DNA of 64,000 nt. Origin: CAVQLX01 sp963811605. GTDB taxonomy: Bacteria > Desulfobacterota > Binatia > DP-6. This document shows positions 57,040 to 64,000 of this stretch, in pieces. Under the pieces are notes generated by a model. It did not search any database. It worked only from the letters and a program-made list of their open reading frames with translations, and was not told the origin of the DNA. The translations under genes and the position numbers were made by a program. The stretch is from positions 1 through 64,000 of the forward strand of contig CAWESA010000011.1 of NCBI GenBank assembly GCA_963811605.1, read 5' to 3'. How positions within the stretch are numbered: the stretch's first letter is position 1; every line of letters begins with the position of its first letter.

Positions 57040-57960
57040 ATGCGATCCGGCGTCCATGCTCTCGTCGTCCTCGCGCTGTCGCTGGGCGCCCCGCCCGTGC
57101 TCGCCGGGGGGTCTCCGCTCTGCGGAATCCGCGACACGCCGCCTCCGGTCTGGGACCACGTCGTCTGGATCTGGCTCGAGAACCACGGCTACGACCAGGT
57201 CATCGGCTCCCAGGACGCGCCCTTCATCAACCACACACTCGCGGCGGGGTGCGGCCTCGCGACGAACGCGCACAACGAGACCCATCCCAGCCTGCCCAAC
57301 TACATCGCGGCGACGTCTGGCCTGCCTCCGCGCGCACTGGGACGATGGAAGAGCGACTGCAACGCCACCGGCGCCTGTCTCACACGCGCGCCGAGCCTGT
57401 TCTCCCAGGCCCCCTCGTGGGGAGCCTACGCGGAGTCGATGCCGAAGCCGTGCGTGCACTTCTTCACGGGGCTCTATGCCGCGAGCCACAATCCCGGGGT
57501 CTACTATCGTCCGCTCGGCGACTGCGCGCAGCACGACCTACCGTACGCCCGGCTGGAGCCCGACCTCGCCGCGGACACGTTGCCCGCGTTCGTCTTCATC
57601 ACGCCCAACATGTGCCACTCGATGCACAATTGCTCCGTTGCCACGGGCGACGCGTGGCTCGCGAAGACGGTGCGTGCCCTCGTCGACAGCGCGGCGTATC
57701 GGCGCGGCACGATGGCGATCTTCGTCACCTTCGACGAGGGCCAGCGCGGCGGCAGCGACCGGTGCACGCGCAACACGAGCGATGCCGGCTGTCACGTCCC
57801 GATCCTCGTCGTGAGCCCGTCAACGCCGCCCCGCACGCGATCCGCGGCGCTGTTCAACCACTACTCCCTGCTGCGGACCACGGAGGAGATGCTGGGCATC
57901 CCGACCGTTCTCGGCCGGGCTCGCCGTGAGCGCAGCATGCGCGCCGATTTCAACCTGTAG
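57040..57960 (+). CDS. Secreted phosphoesterase (phospholipase C / acid phosphatase family)
   Basis: A 306-residue exported protein with signal peptide SGVHALVVLALSLGAPPVLA. It matches the PF04185-type phosphoesterase fold: DHVVWIWLENHGYDQVIGS with the metal-binding ENH, THPSLPNYIAATSG carrying the SxPNY/nucleophile region, FVFITPNMCHSMHNC, MAIFVTFDEGQRGG (metal Asp/Glu) and VPILVVSPSTPPRT, then FNHYSLLRTTEEMLGIP. Family members hydrolyse phospholipids or phosphomonoesters outside the cytoplasm. At least eight cysteines suggest disulfides. It could serve phosphate scavenging. Confidence 0.87.
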   Translation: MRSGVHALVVLALSLGAPPVLAGGSPLCGIRDTPPPVWDHVVWIWLENHGYDQVIGSQDAPFINHTLAAGCGLATNAHNETHPSLPNYIAATSGLPPRALGRWKSDCNATGACLTRAPSLFSQAPSWGAYAESMPKPCVHFFTGLYAASHNPGVYYRPLGDCAQHDLPYARLEPDLAADTLPAFVFITPNMCHSMHNCSVATGDAWLAKTVRALVDSAAYRRGTMAIFVTFDEGQRGGSDRCTRNTSDAGCHVPILVVSPSTPPRTRSAALFNHYSLLRTTEEMLGIPTVLGRARRERSMRADFNL

Positions 57961-58078
57961 CGTGCTCCGGGGCCTGCCGCCCATCGATCAGCGGCCGTGA
58001 AAGGTGCCCGAGGATGGGGTAGTAGCGCGACCACGCGGCGCGGCCCGCCCGCAGCGGGCCGAATGTCGGAGACGGCGC

Positions 58079-58360
58079 TCACGATCCCTCGTGCTCGGAG
58101 GCCTTCTGCTCGGCCAGGGTCCTCGCCAGCAGGCTGCTGAACACCTGGGGCCGTTGCAGGGTGATGACCTCGAGCTGCATGGCATCCAGCACCGTCCGGG
58201 CGCCGGTCCGCCGGTTCACGAGCTCGAGCCGCTCGCCGTTCCGGGTGCGCACCTTCCGCACCTGGACCGCGGTGAATTCGTTGGCCACCACGAACGGCCC
58301 GTCACCGTCGACGATGCCGTCGTCCGGTCGCGCCGCGTCCCGATCGTCCCCATCAGCCAT
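58079..58360 (-). CDS. Small protein of ring-hydroxylating dioxygenase loci
   Basis: A 93-residue protein starting at ATG 58360. VVANEFTAVQVRKVRTRNGE, then RLELVNRRTGARTVLDAMQL and EVITLQRPQVFSSLLARTLA. It resembles the roughly 90-residue proteins often called dihydrodiol dehydrogenase in Rieske oxygenase operons (IANEF..V.VRKV.TRNGERLEI). Despite that name it has no dehydrogenase fold and its role is unknown. It is the only intact downstream gene after a run of truncated aromatic-degradation genes, and its start overlaps their last stop by eight bases. Confidence 0.6.
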   Translation of the reverse strand: MADGDDRDAARPDDGIVDGDGPFVVANEFTAVQVRKVRTRNGERLELVNRRTGARTVLDAMQLEVITLQRPQVFSSLLARTLAEQKASEHEGS

Positions 58361-58605
58361 GCGTGCTCCCCTGCGCGCCGACCACGTAGAGCGCCGCGAC
58401 GTCGCCCCGGCGATCGAGCACCGCCGCCGTGTTGCGGACCAGGTCGTCTCCCGCCACTCGCCGCTTGAAGCCGCCCAGCACGACCACCGTGTCCGCGGCG
58501 CGCCCCGCGGCGCCGAGCGCGGCGAGCTCCGGACCGCTCGCATCCAGCGTGCGGGCGCGCATGTCGGCGTTCGTACCGAGGCAGAGCCCGTTCTCCGCCC
58601 GCCGG
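58353..58605 (-). pseudogene. C-terminal fragment of an amidohydrolase-like protein
   Basis: The minus frame reads AENGLCLGTNADMRARTLDA, then SGPELAALGAAGRAADTVVV, LGGFKRRVAGDDLVRNTAAV and AALYVVGAQ before a stop at 58353. This looks like the C-terminal part of a metal-dependent amidohydrolase. There is no N-terminal part: upstream sequence switches directly to a LigB-like frame near 58605. The fragment cannot be an enzyme by itself. Confidence 0.5.
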
Positions 58606-58745
58606 TCCGGACGGACTGGAAGTGATTGTCGGCGGTGACGATCACGACGTCGGGGCGGGCGGCCGCCGGCCGTTCCCGCAGCCGCCGGAAGCCGGCCCCG
58701 AGCCGCTCGATCTGGTCGGCGGGATCGATCAGCGCATCGTCGCGG
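58605..58745 (-). pseudogene. Internal fragment resembling a LigB-type extradiol dioxygenase
   Basis: A short minus-strand block reads DPADQIERLGAGFRRLRERP followed by RPDVVIVTADNHFQSVRTG. It matches the region before the active site of class III (LigB-like) ring-cleavage dioxygenases, where RPDVVIVxxxDHF is characteristic. Both ends are abrupt: it joins the SDR fragment near 58740 and the amidohydrolase fragment near 58605. About 45 residues remain. Confidence 0.45.
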
Positions 58746-59142
58746 ACAGGACGCCCCCGGGCTTCGGCTGCTTCACCCACGTCGAGGTGAGAAAGACGAT
58801 GCTGCCGCCGCCCGCGGCGGCCATGCGCCGGGCCGCCTCGTGCGCGAGCTGCACCGCCGGCCGCACGAGCAGATGATAGGCGCCCTCCCAGTCGGCCAGC
58901 GTGGTGTCGAGGAAGGGCAGGAGGCGCGGGCCGCCCGTGTTGCAGACCAGGACGTCGAGCCGGCCGTGCGCGCCGTCCACGTCGGCGAGCAGCCGGTCCG
59001 TGTCGGCCGCGCTCGCGAGGTCGATCGCATGGGTGCTCAGCTGCGCGCCGCCCCGGAGGTCCTCGCCGGCGGCCGCGAGGCTGCGCGCGTCGCGCCCGCA
59101 GATGGCGACGCGTGCGCCCTCGGCCGGGAAGCGGCGCGCCGG
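58729..59142 (-). pseudogene. Internal SDR fragment, N- and C-terminally truncated
   Basis: The frame opens RFPAEGARVAICGRDARSLA, continues LLADVDGAHGRLDVLVCNTG and FLDTTLADWEGAYHLLVRPA, then GGGSIVFLTSTWVKQPKPGG and a stop at 58729. These are residues about 25-145 of a short-chain dehydrogenase. The TGxxxGIG motif and the YxxxK catalytic region are missing. It follows directly from the Rieske fragment without a start codon, as if a deletion fused them. Confidence 0.65.
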
Positions 59143-59502
59143 TCGTGCTGTAGGTCCACCCGTGGTACGGGCACCGGAAGTGCGACGTGTTGCCGCTGTC
59201 GGCGCGGCACACCTGCACGCCGCGATGCCGGCACGCATCGAAGAAGGCGCGCACCGTCCCGTGCTCGTCGCGCACCAGGATGAACGGATCCTCACCGATC
59301 CGCGCACGACGTAGTCGCCCGGCGCTGCGATCTCCGACTCGTGGCCGAGATAGACCCACGAGCGGGCGAAGACGCGCTCGAGCTCGAGCTGGTAGACGTC
59401 CTCGTCTCCGAAGATCGCCGCCGGCAGCGCGCCGCGGGCCAGGTCCTCCCGCATCTCCCCGAGGAGGCGCATGGCGCGTTCGGACGGCGGCAGCGCAGGC
59501 AT
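59130..59502 (-). pseudogene. Rieske oxygenase alpha subunit, N-terminal fragment with frameshift
   Basis: ATG 59502 gives a normal N terminus (MRLLGEMREDLARGALPAAI, VFARSWVYLGHESEI). The frame breaks near 59310 and resumes as IGEDPFILVRDEHGTVRAFF, then CRHRGVQ and CPYHGWTYS, the complete Rieske [2Fe-2S] site CxH...CxxH. The catalytic mononuclear iron domain is gone: near 59135 the DNA passes into an SDR fragment. Alpha and beta subunit genes would normally be adjacent, and the intact beta subunit is just upstream. Confidence 0.75.
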
Positions 59503-59516
59503 CGGGCGTCCTTTCG

Positions 59517-60077
59517 TCAGAAGAAGATGGCCAGGTTGTGCGTGCCGATCGCCGTCAGGTCGAGGAGAACGAGCCGGCGGCACAGCAGGAGCTCGCCCGC
59601 CACGCGTCGCAAGACGTCCTGGCGCTCGCCGGAGAGCCGCTGCGGCACGGTGTTGTCCGCGCGCGTGCGGTAGATGAGGAGGTTCGAGCGCACCTCGAGC
59701 AGGCCGTCGCCGATCTCGGCGACCCGGATGTTGGTGACGAAGTGGCGGACGCGCGAGGCTGGATCCTCCGCCCAGGCATACGGCGTCTCGTTGCGCTTCA
59801 CGCGCGATTCGAGCGAGCCGTAGGTCTCGGCCAGGTGGTAGGTGCCTTCCAGGAATCCCGAGCCCCGCGCGCGCTCGACCGTCTGGCGCACCGGTACCTG
59901 GTAGACGACGTCGGGGCTCAGCATCGACAGCCATTCGCGCTCGCGCGCACCGTCGAGCAGCTCCGCCTCGCGGGACAGCCACCCGGCCACCTCGCTCCAG
60001 ACCTCGCTGCCGATGCGTAGGGGCTGCGCCGTCGCCGACGCCATCGTCGAGCCGTCTCCGCCGGTTACCCCGTCCAT
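59517..60077 (-). CDS. Ring-hydroxylating dioxygenase beta subunit
   Basis: A 186-residue protein of the SnoaL-like/NTF2 fold. Visible features: EVAGWLSREAELLDGARERE, WLSMLSPDVVYQVPVRQTVE, TYGSLESRVKRNETPYAWAE, SRVRHFVTNIRVAEIGDGLL, EVRSNLLIYRTRADN and GERQDVLRR. This is the small subunit of aromatic-ring-hydroxylating dioxygenases, which packs against the alpha subunit but is not catalytic. The start is ambiguous between ATG 60077 and ATG 60044. It precedes the broken alpha gene by 14 bases. Confidence 0.85.
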   Translation of the reverse strand: MDGVTGGDGSTMASATAQPLRIGSEVWSEVAGWLSREAELLDGAREREWLSMLSPDVVYQVPVRQTVERARGSGFLEGTYHLAETYGSLESRVKRNETPYAWAEDPASRVRHFVTNIRVAEIGDGLLEVRSNLLIYRTRADNTVPQRLSGERQDVLRRVAGELLLCRRLVLLDLTAIGTHNLAIFF

Positions 60078-60162
60078 CCCGGCCCCCAGGCCTTCGTCGA
60101 GCCTACGCAATCGCATCCCGCCGGGCAATCCTGAGCGCGGCGGCGGCGCGGGCCAGCGCGCG

Positions 60163-60945
60163 TCACTCGACCGGCACCGGCGCGTGCGGATACTCGGCCC
60201 AGCACAGCGGATCATGGCTCGGCCACACGCGGGCGTCGGTCGCGTCGCGGATGGCCCGCAAACGCTGGATCGACAGCACGGCCTGGCTGGCGCTGTGATC
60301 GAACGGCATGGGAGCGACCAGCTCGATGGCGTCGTTCATCTGCACGGTATCGCCGGCGAGGATGATCGGCCGGTTCGGCAGATTCACCACCAGGGCGCAC
60401 TCGCCGGGCGTATGTCCGGGCAGGATCAGCATCCGGAGCATGCCGTCACCGAAGAGATCGAGCTCGCGCTCGACCTCGACCCAGTCGTAGCCCCGGGTCG
60501 GCAGGATGTCGTTCAGGCAGAAGAGGGAGCGCAGGTATCTGGCCGGCCAGTACGCGTTCGCCAGCTCGCCGGCGCCGACCAGGAACTTGGCGTGCGGGAA
60601 CAGGTACATGCCGCCGGTGTGGTCCATGTGCAGATGGGAGATGACGACGCACTTCACCTGCTCCGGCCGGTAGCCCAGCGCCTTCAGCTGGAACTCGACC
60701 GTATCCTCGAAGGTCATCTTGAGCGGAAAGATGGTGGCCGCCTCGCCCCAGTATCCGACCGGATCCTCGACCACCTTGGGATGACTTCCGGTATCGAAGA
60801 GGACGAGGCCACGCGGGTGCTCGATCAGGAACGCCGGCGCCGGCACCGTCACCAGGTCGTCCGGACCGCCGACGTAGAGGAGGCTGCGGGCGCAGGTGAA
60901 ATCGGCGCCCGGCAGGGCGAAGATGCGGACCTGCCCACTCGCCAT
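60163..60945 (-). CDS. Metallo-beta-lactamase-fold hydrolase (AHL lactonase-like)
   Basis: A 260-residue MBL protein starting at ATG 60945. The zinc motif is CVVISHLHMDHTGGMYLFPH (HxHxDH), with further ligands in LILPGHTPGECALVV, IILAGDTVQMN and WPSHDPLCW. The N-terminal VTVPAPAFLIEHPRGLVLFD with TGSHP is typical of the N-acyl homoserine lactonase (AttM/AiiA-like) subgroup. It opens a lactone ring; in this aromatic-degradation neighbourhood the substrate may be a ring-cleavage lactone rather than a quorum signal. Confidence 0.87.
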   Translation of the reverse strand: MASGQVRIFALPGADFTCARSLLYVGGPDDLVTVPAPAFLIEHPRGLVLFDTGSHPKVVEDPVGYWGEAATIFPLKMTFEDTVEFQLKALGYRPEQVKCVVISHLHMDHTGGMYLFPHAKFLVGAGELANAYWPARYLRSLFCLNDILPTRGYDWVEVERELDLFGDGMLRMLILPGHTPGECALVVNLPNRPIILAGDTVQMNDAIELVAPMPFDHSASQAVLSIQRLRAIRDATDARVWPSHDPLCWAEYPHAPVPVE

Positions 60946-60956
60946 CGTCCCTCTCC

Positions 60957-61730
60957 TCAGCGCGCCAGCAGTCCGCCGTCGCACACGACCGCGGATCCGG
61001 TCATGAACGACGCCTCGTCGGACGCGAGGAACGCGATCACGGCCGCGATCTCCGCCGGATCCGCGACCCGTTGCACGGGCGTCGCCGCCGCGTCGTCCCG
61101 CCAGAGACGCTCGACCTCGTGCGGGTCGTCGGTGAAATGGGCATACGCGTTGGTGCGGACCGCGCCCGGACAGATGCAGTTCACCCGGATACCATCCGCG
61201 GCATAGCGGGTCGCGAGCGAGGTGGTCAGCTGGCGCGCCCCGGCCTTGGTGACGTTGTAGGCGAAGGTGCTCTCGGTGCCGTCGACCTCCTGCCCGATGA
61301 AGCTGGCCACCGACGACACGTTGATGATCGCGCCCGAGCGCTGCCGGAGCATGACCGGCAGCACGTGCTTGGCGCACAGGAACATGCTGGTCAGGTTGAC
61401 CGCCAGCACCCGGTTCCATTCCTCCAGCGTCGTCTCGGTCGGATCGCGGAAATGGTGCACGCCGGCGTTGTTCACCAGCACGTCGATGCCTCCGAAGGAG
61501 GCAACCGCCTCGCGCACGAGCGCCTCGGCGGTCGCCTCCACGGAGACGTCCCCGACCACGGTCCGGACTCGGTCGGGCGGCGCCGCCTCGCGGGCCACCG
61601 GCAAGAGCGCGCCGCCGTCCAGGTCGTTCAGCACCAGGCGCGCGCCGTCCCGTCCGAGACGCTCGGCCGTCGCGCGCCCGATGCCGCTGGCGCACCCCGT
61701 GATGATCGCCACTCTGTCGTCGAGCCGCAT
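60957..61730 (-). CDS. Short-chain dehydrogenase/reductase (dihydrodiol or alcohol type)
   Basis: A 257-residue classical SDR. TGxxxGxG is ITGCASGIGRATAERLG, Asp after beta2 (LNDLDGG) suggests NAD, NNAG is VLVNNAGVHHF, catalytic Ser INVSSVASFIG and YxxxK FAYNVTKAGARQL. The C terminus ends IAFLASDEASFMTGSAVVCD plus GG. In a ring-hydroxylating dioxygenase cluster such an enzyme may dehydrogenate cis-dihydrodiols. It is upstream of and 11 bases from the MBL gene, so MBL, dioxygenase beta and the remnants form one minus-strand unit. Confidence 0.92.
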   Translation of the reverse strand: MRLDDRVAIITGCASGIGRATAERLGRDGARLVLNDLDGGALLPVAREAAPPDRVRTVVGDVSVEATAEALVREAVASFGGIDVLVNNAGVHHFRDPTETTLEEWNRVLAVNLTSMFLCAKHVLPVMLRQRSGAIINVSSVASFIGQEVDGTESTFAYNVTKAGARQLTTSLATRYAADGIRVNCICPGAVRTNAYAHFTDDPHEVERLWRDDAAATPVQRVADPAEIAAVIAFLASDEASFMTGSAVVCDGGLLAR

Positions 61731-61960
61731 CCCTCGCGCATCCCGTCGTGCGGTGGAGCTGACGTACAAACCGTGTGCCGGTGTTTTCCCGGGGCGGAGC
61801 GCACGCGGTGGCACGAAATGTCGGGGTTCACGAGATGACGTGAATCACGTACACGGTCCCTCGTGCACGCTCCTGGCCGGTCACGAAACCGCGGAGGGCG
61901 CGGCTGGTATGCATCTTGATTGAGGCGCCGCATGGGCCGGGCGCGCGACGAGGTGATGCG

Positions 61961-62870
61961 ATGACGCAAGCCGCGATCTTCACGGCAGCGGAGCTGGACG
62001 CCATGCGAAGACCGCTGGACGAGGCCACCGCGCCGCCTGCCGCCTACTACCTCTCGCCGCAGTTTCACGAGCTCGAGGTCGAGCGCATCTTCCTCACGGA
62101 ATGGCTGTGGGCCGGCCACGTCCAGCAGGTACAGCGCCCGGGTGATTACTTCACGCTCACCCTCGGGACGGAGCCGATCGTCGTCACCCGCGATCTGGCG
62201 GGCGCGCTGCACGCCTTCTCGGCCGTGTGCCGGCATCGCGGCGCGGTGGTCGCCAAGGGCGCGGGCAACTGTCGCGCCTTCGAGTGCCCGTATCACGGCT
62301 GGACGTATTCGATCGCCGGCGACCTCGTCGCCGCGCCCGAGATGCACAAGGTCAAGGGTTTCGACCGAGCGCAGTTCGGGCTCCGCCCCCTCCGGCTCGA
62401 GACCTGGCAGGACATCATCTTCGTCAACTTCGACCTCGCCTGCCCCCCGCTCCTCCCCTCGCTCGGCGACCTGCCGGAGTACGTGTCGAACTACCGCCTG
62501 GCGGAGATGATCCTCGTCGAGCGTCGCACATACGACTTCGCCTGCAACTGGAAGATGCTCGTGGAGAACGCCATGGAGGCGTACCACGTGTCGGCCACCC
62601 ATCGCAGCGCGGCCGGCACGGAGTTCCTCGACATGCGTCGCTGGAGCTACAAGGACGGCAGCCCCGGCCTGTACTACGACATGATCTTCACCGGCAGCGA
62701 GCCGTTCAGCATGAACAAGCCGGGCACCCTCGGAGAGCCGGCATGGATGGTCGATGCGCTCACCGAGCAACAGCGACTCCAGCAGCACTACCTGCTCATC
62801 TATCCGAACCTGCTCATCATCCTGCAGCCGGACGGCGCAACCTTCTACCATGATACCGGCGGACGCGACT
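61961..62870 (+). pseudogene. Rieske oxygenase alpha subunit, C-terminally truncated
   Basis: From ATG 61961 (GAGGTG upstream) the frame encodes a typical aromatic-ring-hydroxylating alpha subunit. N-terminal AAYYLSPQFHELEVERIFLT, Rieske site VCRHRGAV and CPYHGWTYSIAGDLV, then the mononuclear iron region CNWKMLVENAMEAYHVSATH with the His ligands of the facial triad. At about residue 303 (LQPDGATFYHDT) the match stops, and the remaining roughly 80-100 residues, including the third iron ligand (an Asp), are absent. The DNA runs into another gene fragment. It is divergent from the SDR gene at 61730. Confidence 0.8.
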
Positions 62871-63135
62871 CGGCGATGGGCACGCGCGGGGCCTGCAGGG
62901 GCGGTCCGCGACCTGCTCACCCGACTTGGTCGAGCTCGCGCGCGGCTGATCGGGCGGTCACGTCGACGCGCTGCGACGCGGAAGACCGGAGATCGGGCTC
63001 GGCCCCGGGGTACGGCTCGCGTCGCTTCCGCCGTGGTGGGCGCGAGTCGGCGAGCCCGGCGGCACGGCGCGCACGTACGTCATGGGACGGCTGTTCGACG
63101 AGGCGGGCTGCCCTAGCCGGACGCGGCCGCAGACG
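62870..63135 (+). pseudogene. Unidentified coding fragment fused upstream of the amidase
   Basis: In frame with the following amidase, this segment reads GHVDALRRGRPEIGLGPGVR, LASLPPWWARVGEPGGTART and YVMGRLFDEAGC. It looks protein-coding, but I do not recognise it. It begins abruptly after the truncated Rieske gene, so it is most likely a third gene's remnant or an N-terminal extension of the amidase. Confidence 0.4.
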
Positions 63136-64000
63136 ATGCCGGTTGGAACCGTCTTCTCGTCGCCCGACACGGTGGGGGTCGCGGTCGTCAACTACCCGGC
63201 CCCCGTGCTGGAGAGCCGGGACGCCGTGCTCGACAACTGCCGCGCCCTCGCCGACTACGTCGCGGTCACCAAGCGCGGATATCCCGGGCTCGACCTGATC
63301 GTCTTCCCCGAGTACAGCACGCAGGGCTTTCACCCGACCCGCTGGCAGGAGCTCACCGTCGACTGCCCGGGCGCGGAGACCGCCATCCTGGCCGACGCCT
63401 GCCGGCGTCACGCCGTGTGGGGCGTCTTCTCGCTCACGGGCGAGCGCAACCCGGACGGCAACCCGTGGAACACGTGCATCGTGGTCGACGCCGCCGGAGA
63501 CATCGTCCTGCGGTACCGGAAGATCCTCCCCTGGTGCCCGCAGGAGCCGTGGTTCCCGGGCGATCGCACGATGGTGGTCGAGGGCCCGAAAGGCCTGCGC
63601 CTCGGAACGATCATCTGCTACGACGGCGACGTCCCGGAGATCGTGCGCGACACGGTCGCCAAGGGCGCCGAGCTCGTGGTCCGCATCCAGGGCTACATGT
63701 ATCCCAACCGCGAGCAGCAGCGGCTCGTCGCCCAGGTCAGGGCGCTCGACAACCTCGCCTACGTCGCCGTCGCCAATCTCGCGGGGCGCGATCTCACCTA
63801 CTCGTACTTCGGCCACTCCTGCATCGTGGACTTCGACGGCCGCATGCTGGCCGAGTGCAGCACGGTGCCCGGCGAGGTGCAGTACGCGGTCCTTTCCGTG
63901 TCCGCCATTCGCGACGCCCGTCGCCACTGGCGTTCGGAGAATCACCTCTTCAATCTCCTGCATCGCGGCTCCACCGCCGTGCCCGGCGGCGTCGCGAGGT
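63136..64000 (+). CDS. Aliphatic amidase/formamidase of the nitrilase family (cut by window edge)
   Basis: From ATG 63136 the frame is open to the end of the window (288 residues, no stop). SSPDTVGVAVVNYPAPVLES, then LDLIVFPEYSTQGF with the catalytic Glu, VLRYRKILPWCPQEPWFPGD with the Lys, and TIICYDGDVPEIVRDTVAKG with the nucleophile Cys give the nitrilase-type Glu-Lys-Cys triad. GYMYPNREQQRL, SYFGHSCIVDFDG and ENHLFNLLHRGSTAVPGG match AmiE/AmiF. It hydrolyses short aliphatic amides or formamide to the acid and ammonia. A short upstream in-frame extension exists, but ATG 63136 aligns with the family N terminus. Confidence 0.88.
   Translation, partial: MPVGTVFSSPDTVGVAVVNYPAPVLESRDAVLDNCRALADYVAVTKRGYPGLDLIVFPEYSTQGFHPTRWQELTVDCPGAETAILADACRRHAVWGVFSLTGERNPDGNPWNTCIVVDAAGDIVLRYRKILPWCPQEPWFPGDRTMVVEGPKGLRLGTIICYDGDVPEIVRDTVAKGAELVVRIQGYMYPNREQQRLVAQVRALDNLAYVAVANLAGRDLTYSYFGHSCIVDFDGRMLAECSTVPGEVQYAVLSVSAIRDARRHWRSENHLFNLLHRGSTAVPGGVAR

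Noticed and set aside
1..64000. CRISPR arrays, rRNA genes, intact insertion sequences
   Set aside because: I looked for regularly spaced repeats, rRNA-like stretches and transposase motifs with terminal repeats and saw none.

Overview
The window is very GC-rich, densely coded bacterial chromosome from a Gram-negative-type organism (TolC/RND tripartite efflux, lipoprotein signals). Three traits recur together in uncultured Binatia/Binatota-like deltaproteobacterial relatives: an F420 biosynthesis block, secreted proteins with CGDG..GEACDDGN cysteine modules and Thr/Ser linkers, and a secreted duplicated-domain protein resembling DUF7450. That placement is an inference; no marker gene such as 16S rRNA is present.

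Layout. 1-4.9 kb is an accessory region: small orphan genes, a frameshifted excisionase-like gene, a NucS/adenylate-cyclase chimera, an acetyltransferase flanked by two copies of a 70-bp repeat, RtcB, and a tyrosine recombinase whose 3' end runs into tRNA-Met(CAU), the likely attachment site. 5-17 kb holds Na/Pi symport, a P2-type ATPase with PPK2, an exported Hsp20-like protein, a PPP phosphatase with MeaB, and a two-kinase/NtrC signalling operon. 17.2-21.3 kb is cofG-cofH-cofD-cofE, four overlapping genes for coenzyme F420. 21.3-27.1 kb holds an ExeA-like ATPase, acyl-CoA dehydrogenase, PIG-L deacetylase, GT2 and a secreted duplicated-domain protein. 27.1-35.05 kb is a five-gene minus-strand operon: a glycosidase/GT2 membrane fusion, an ABC exporter and three tandem paralogous glycosyltransferase-like proteins, presumably making and exporting a glycan or glycoconjugate.

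35.85-36.34 kb carries a tRNA-Leu(UAA) gene interrupted after U34 by a 246-nt ORF-less group I intron, with a truncated tRNA-Leu 5' half just upstream. 36.5-42.6 kb is a patchwork of a LysR regulator, redox enzymes, two cyclophilin-like proteins, a duplicated SDR 3' end and several frameshifted genes. 42.7-45.4 kb is a large secreted beta-propeller/Cys-rich protein. 45.9-52.0 kb is a CusCBA-like metal efflux operon. 53.2-55.7 kb is an arsenic locus (arsI divergent from arsR-acr3-arsC).

55.7-64 kb holds a decayed acetyltransferase, a methyltransferase, a secreted phosphoesterase, and an aromatic-ring dioxygenase neighbourhood in which several genes are truncated and joined end to end (Rieske alpha / SDR / LigB-like / amidohydrolase; and Rieske alpha / unknown / amidase). 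The repeated one-base frameshifts and gene-to-gene junctions mean either real decay or assembly error; read-level checking decides between them.
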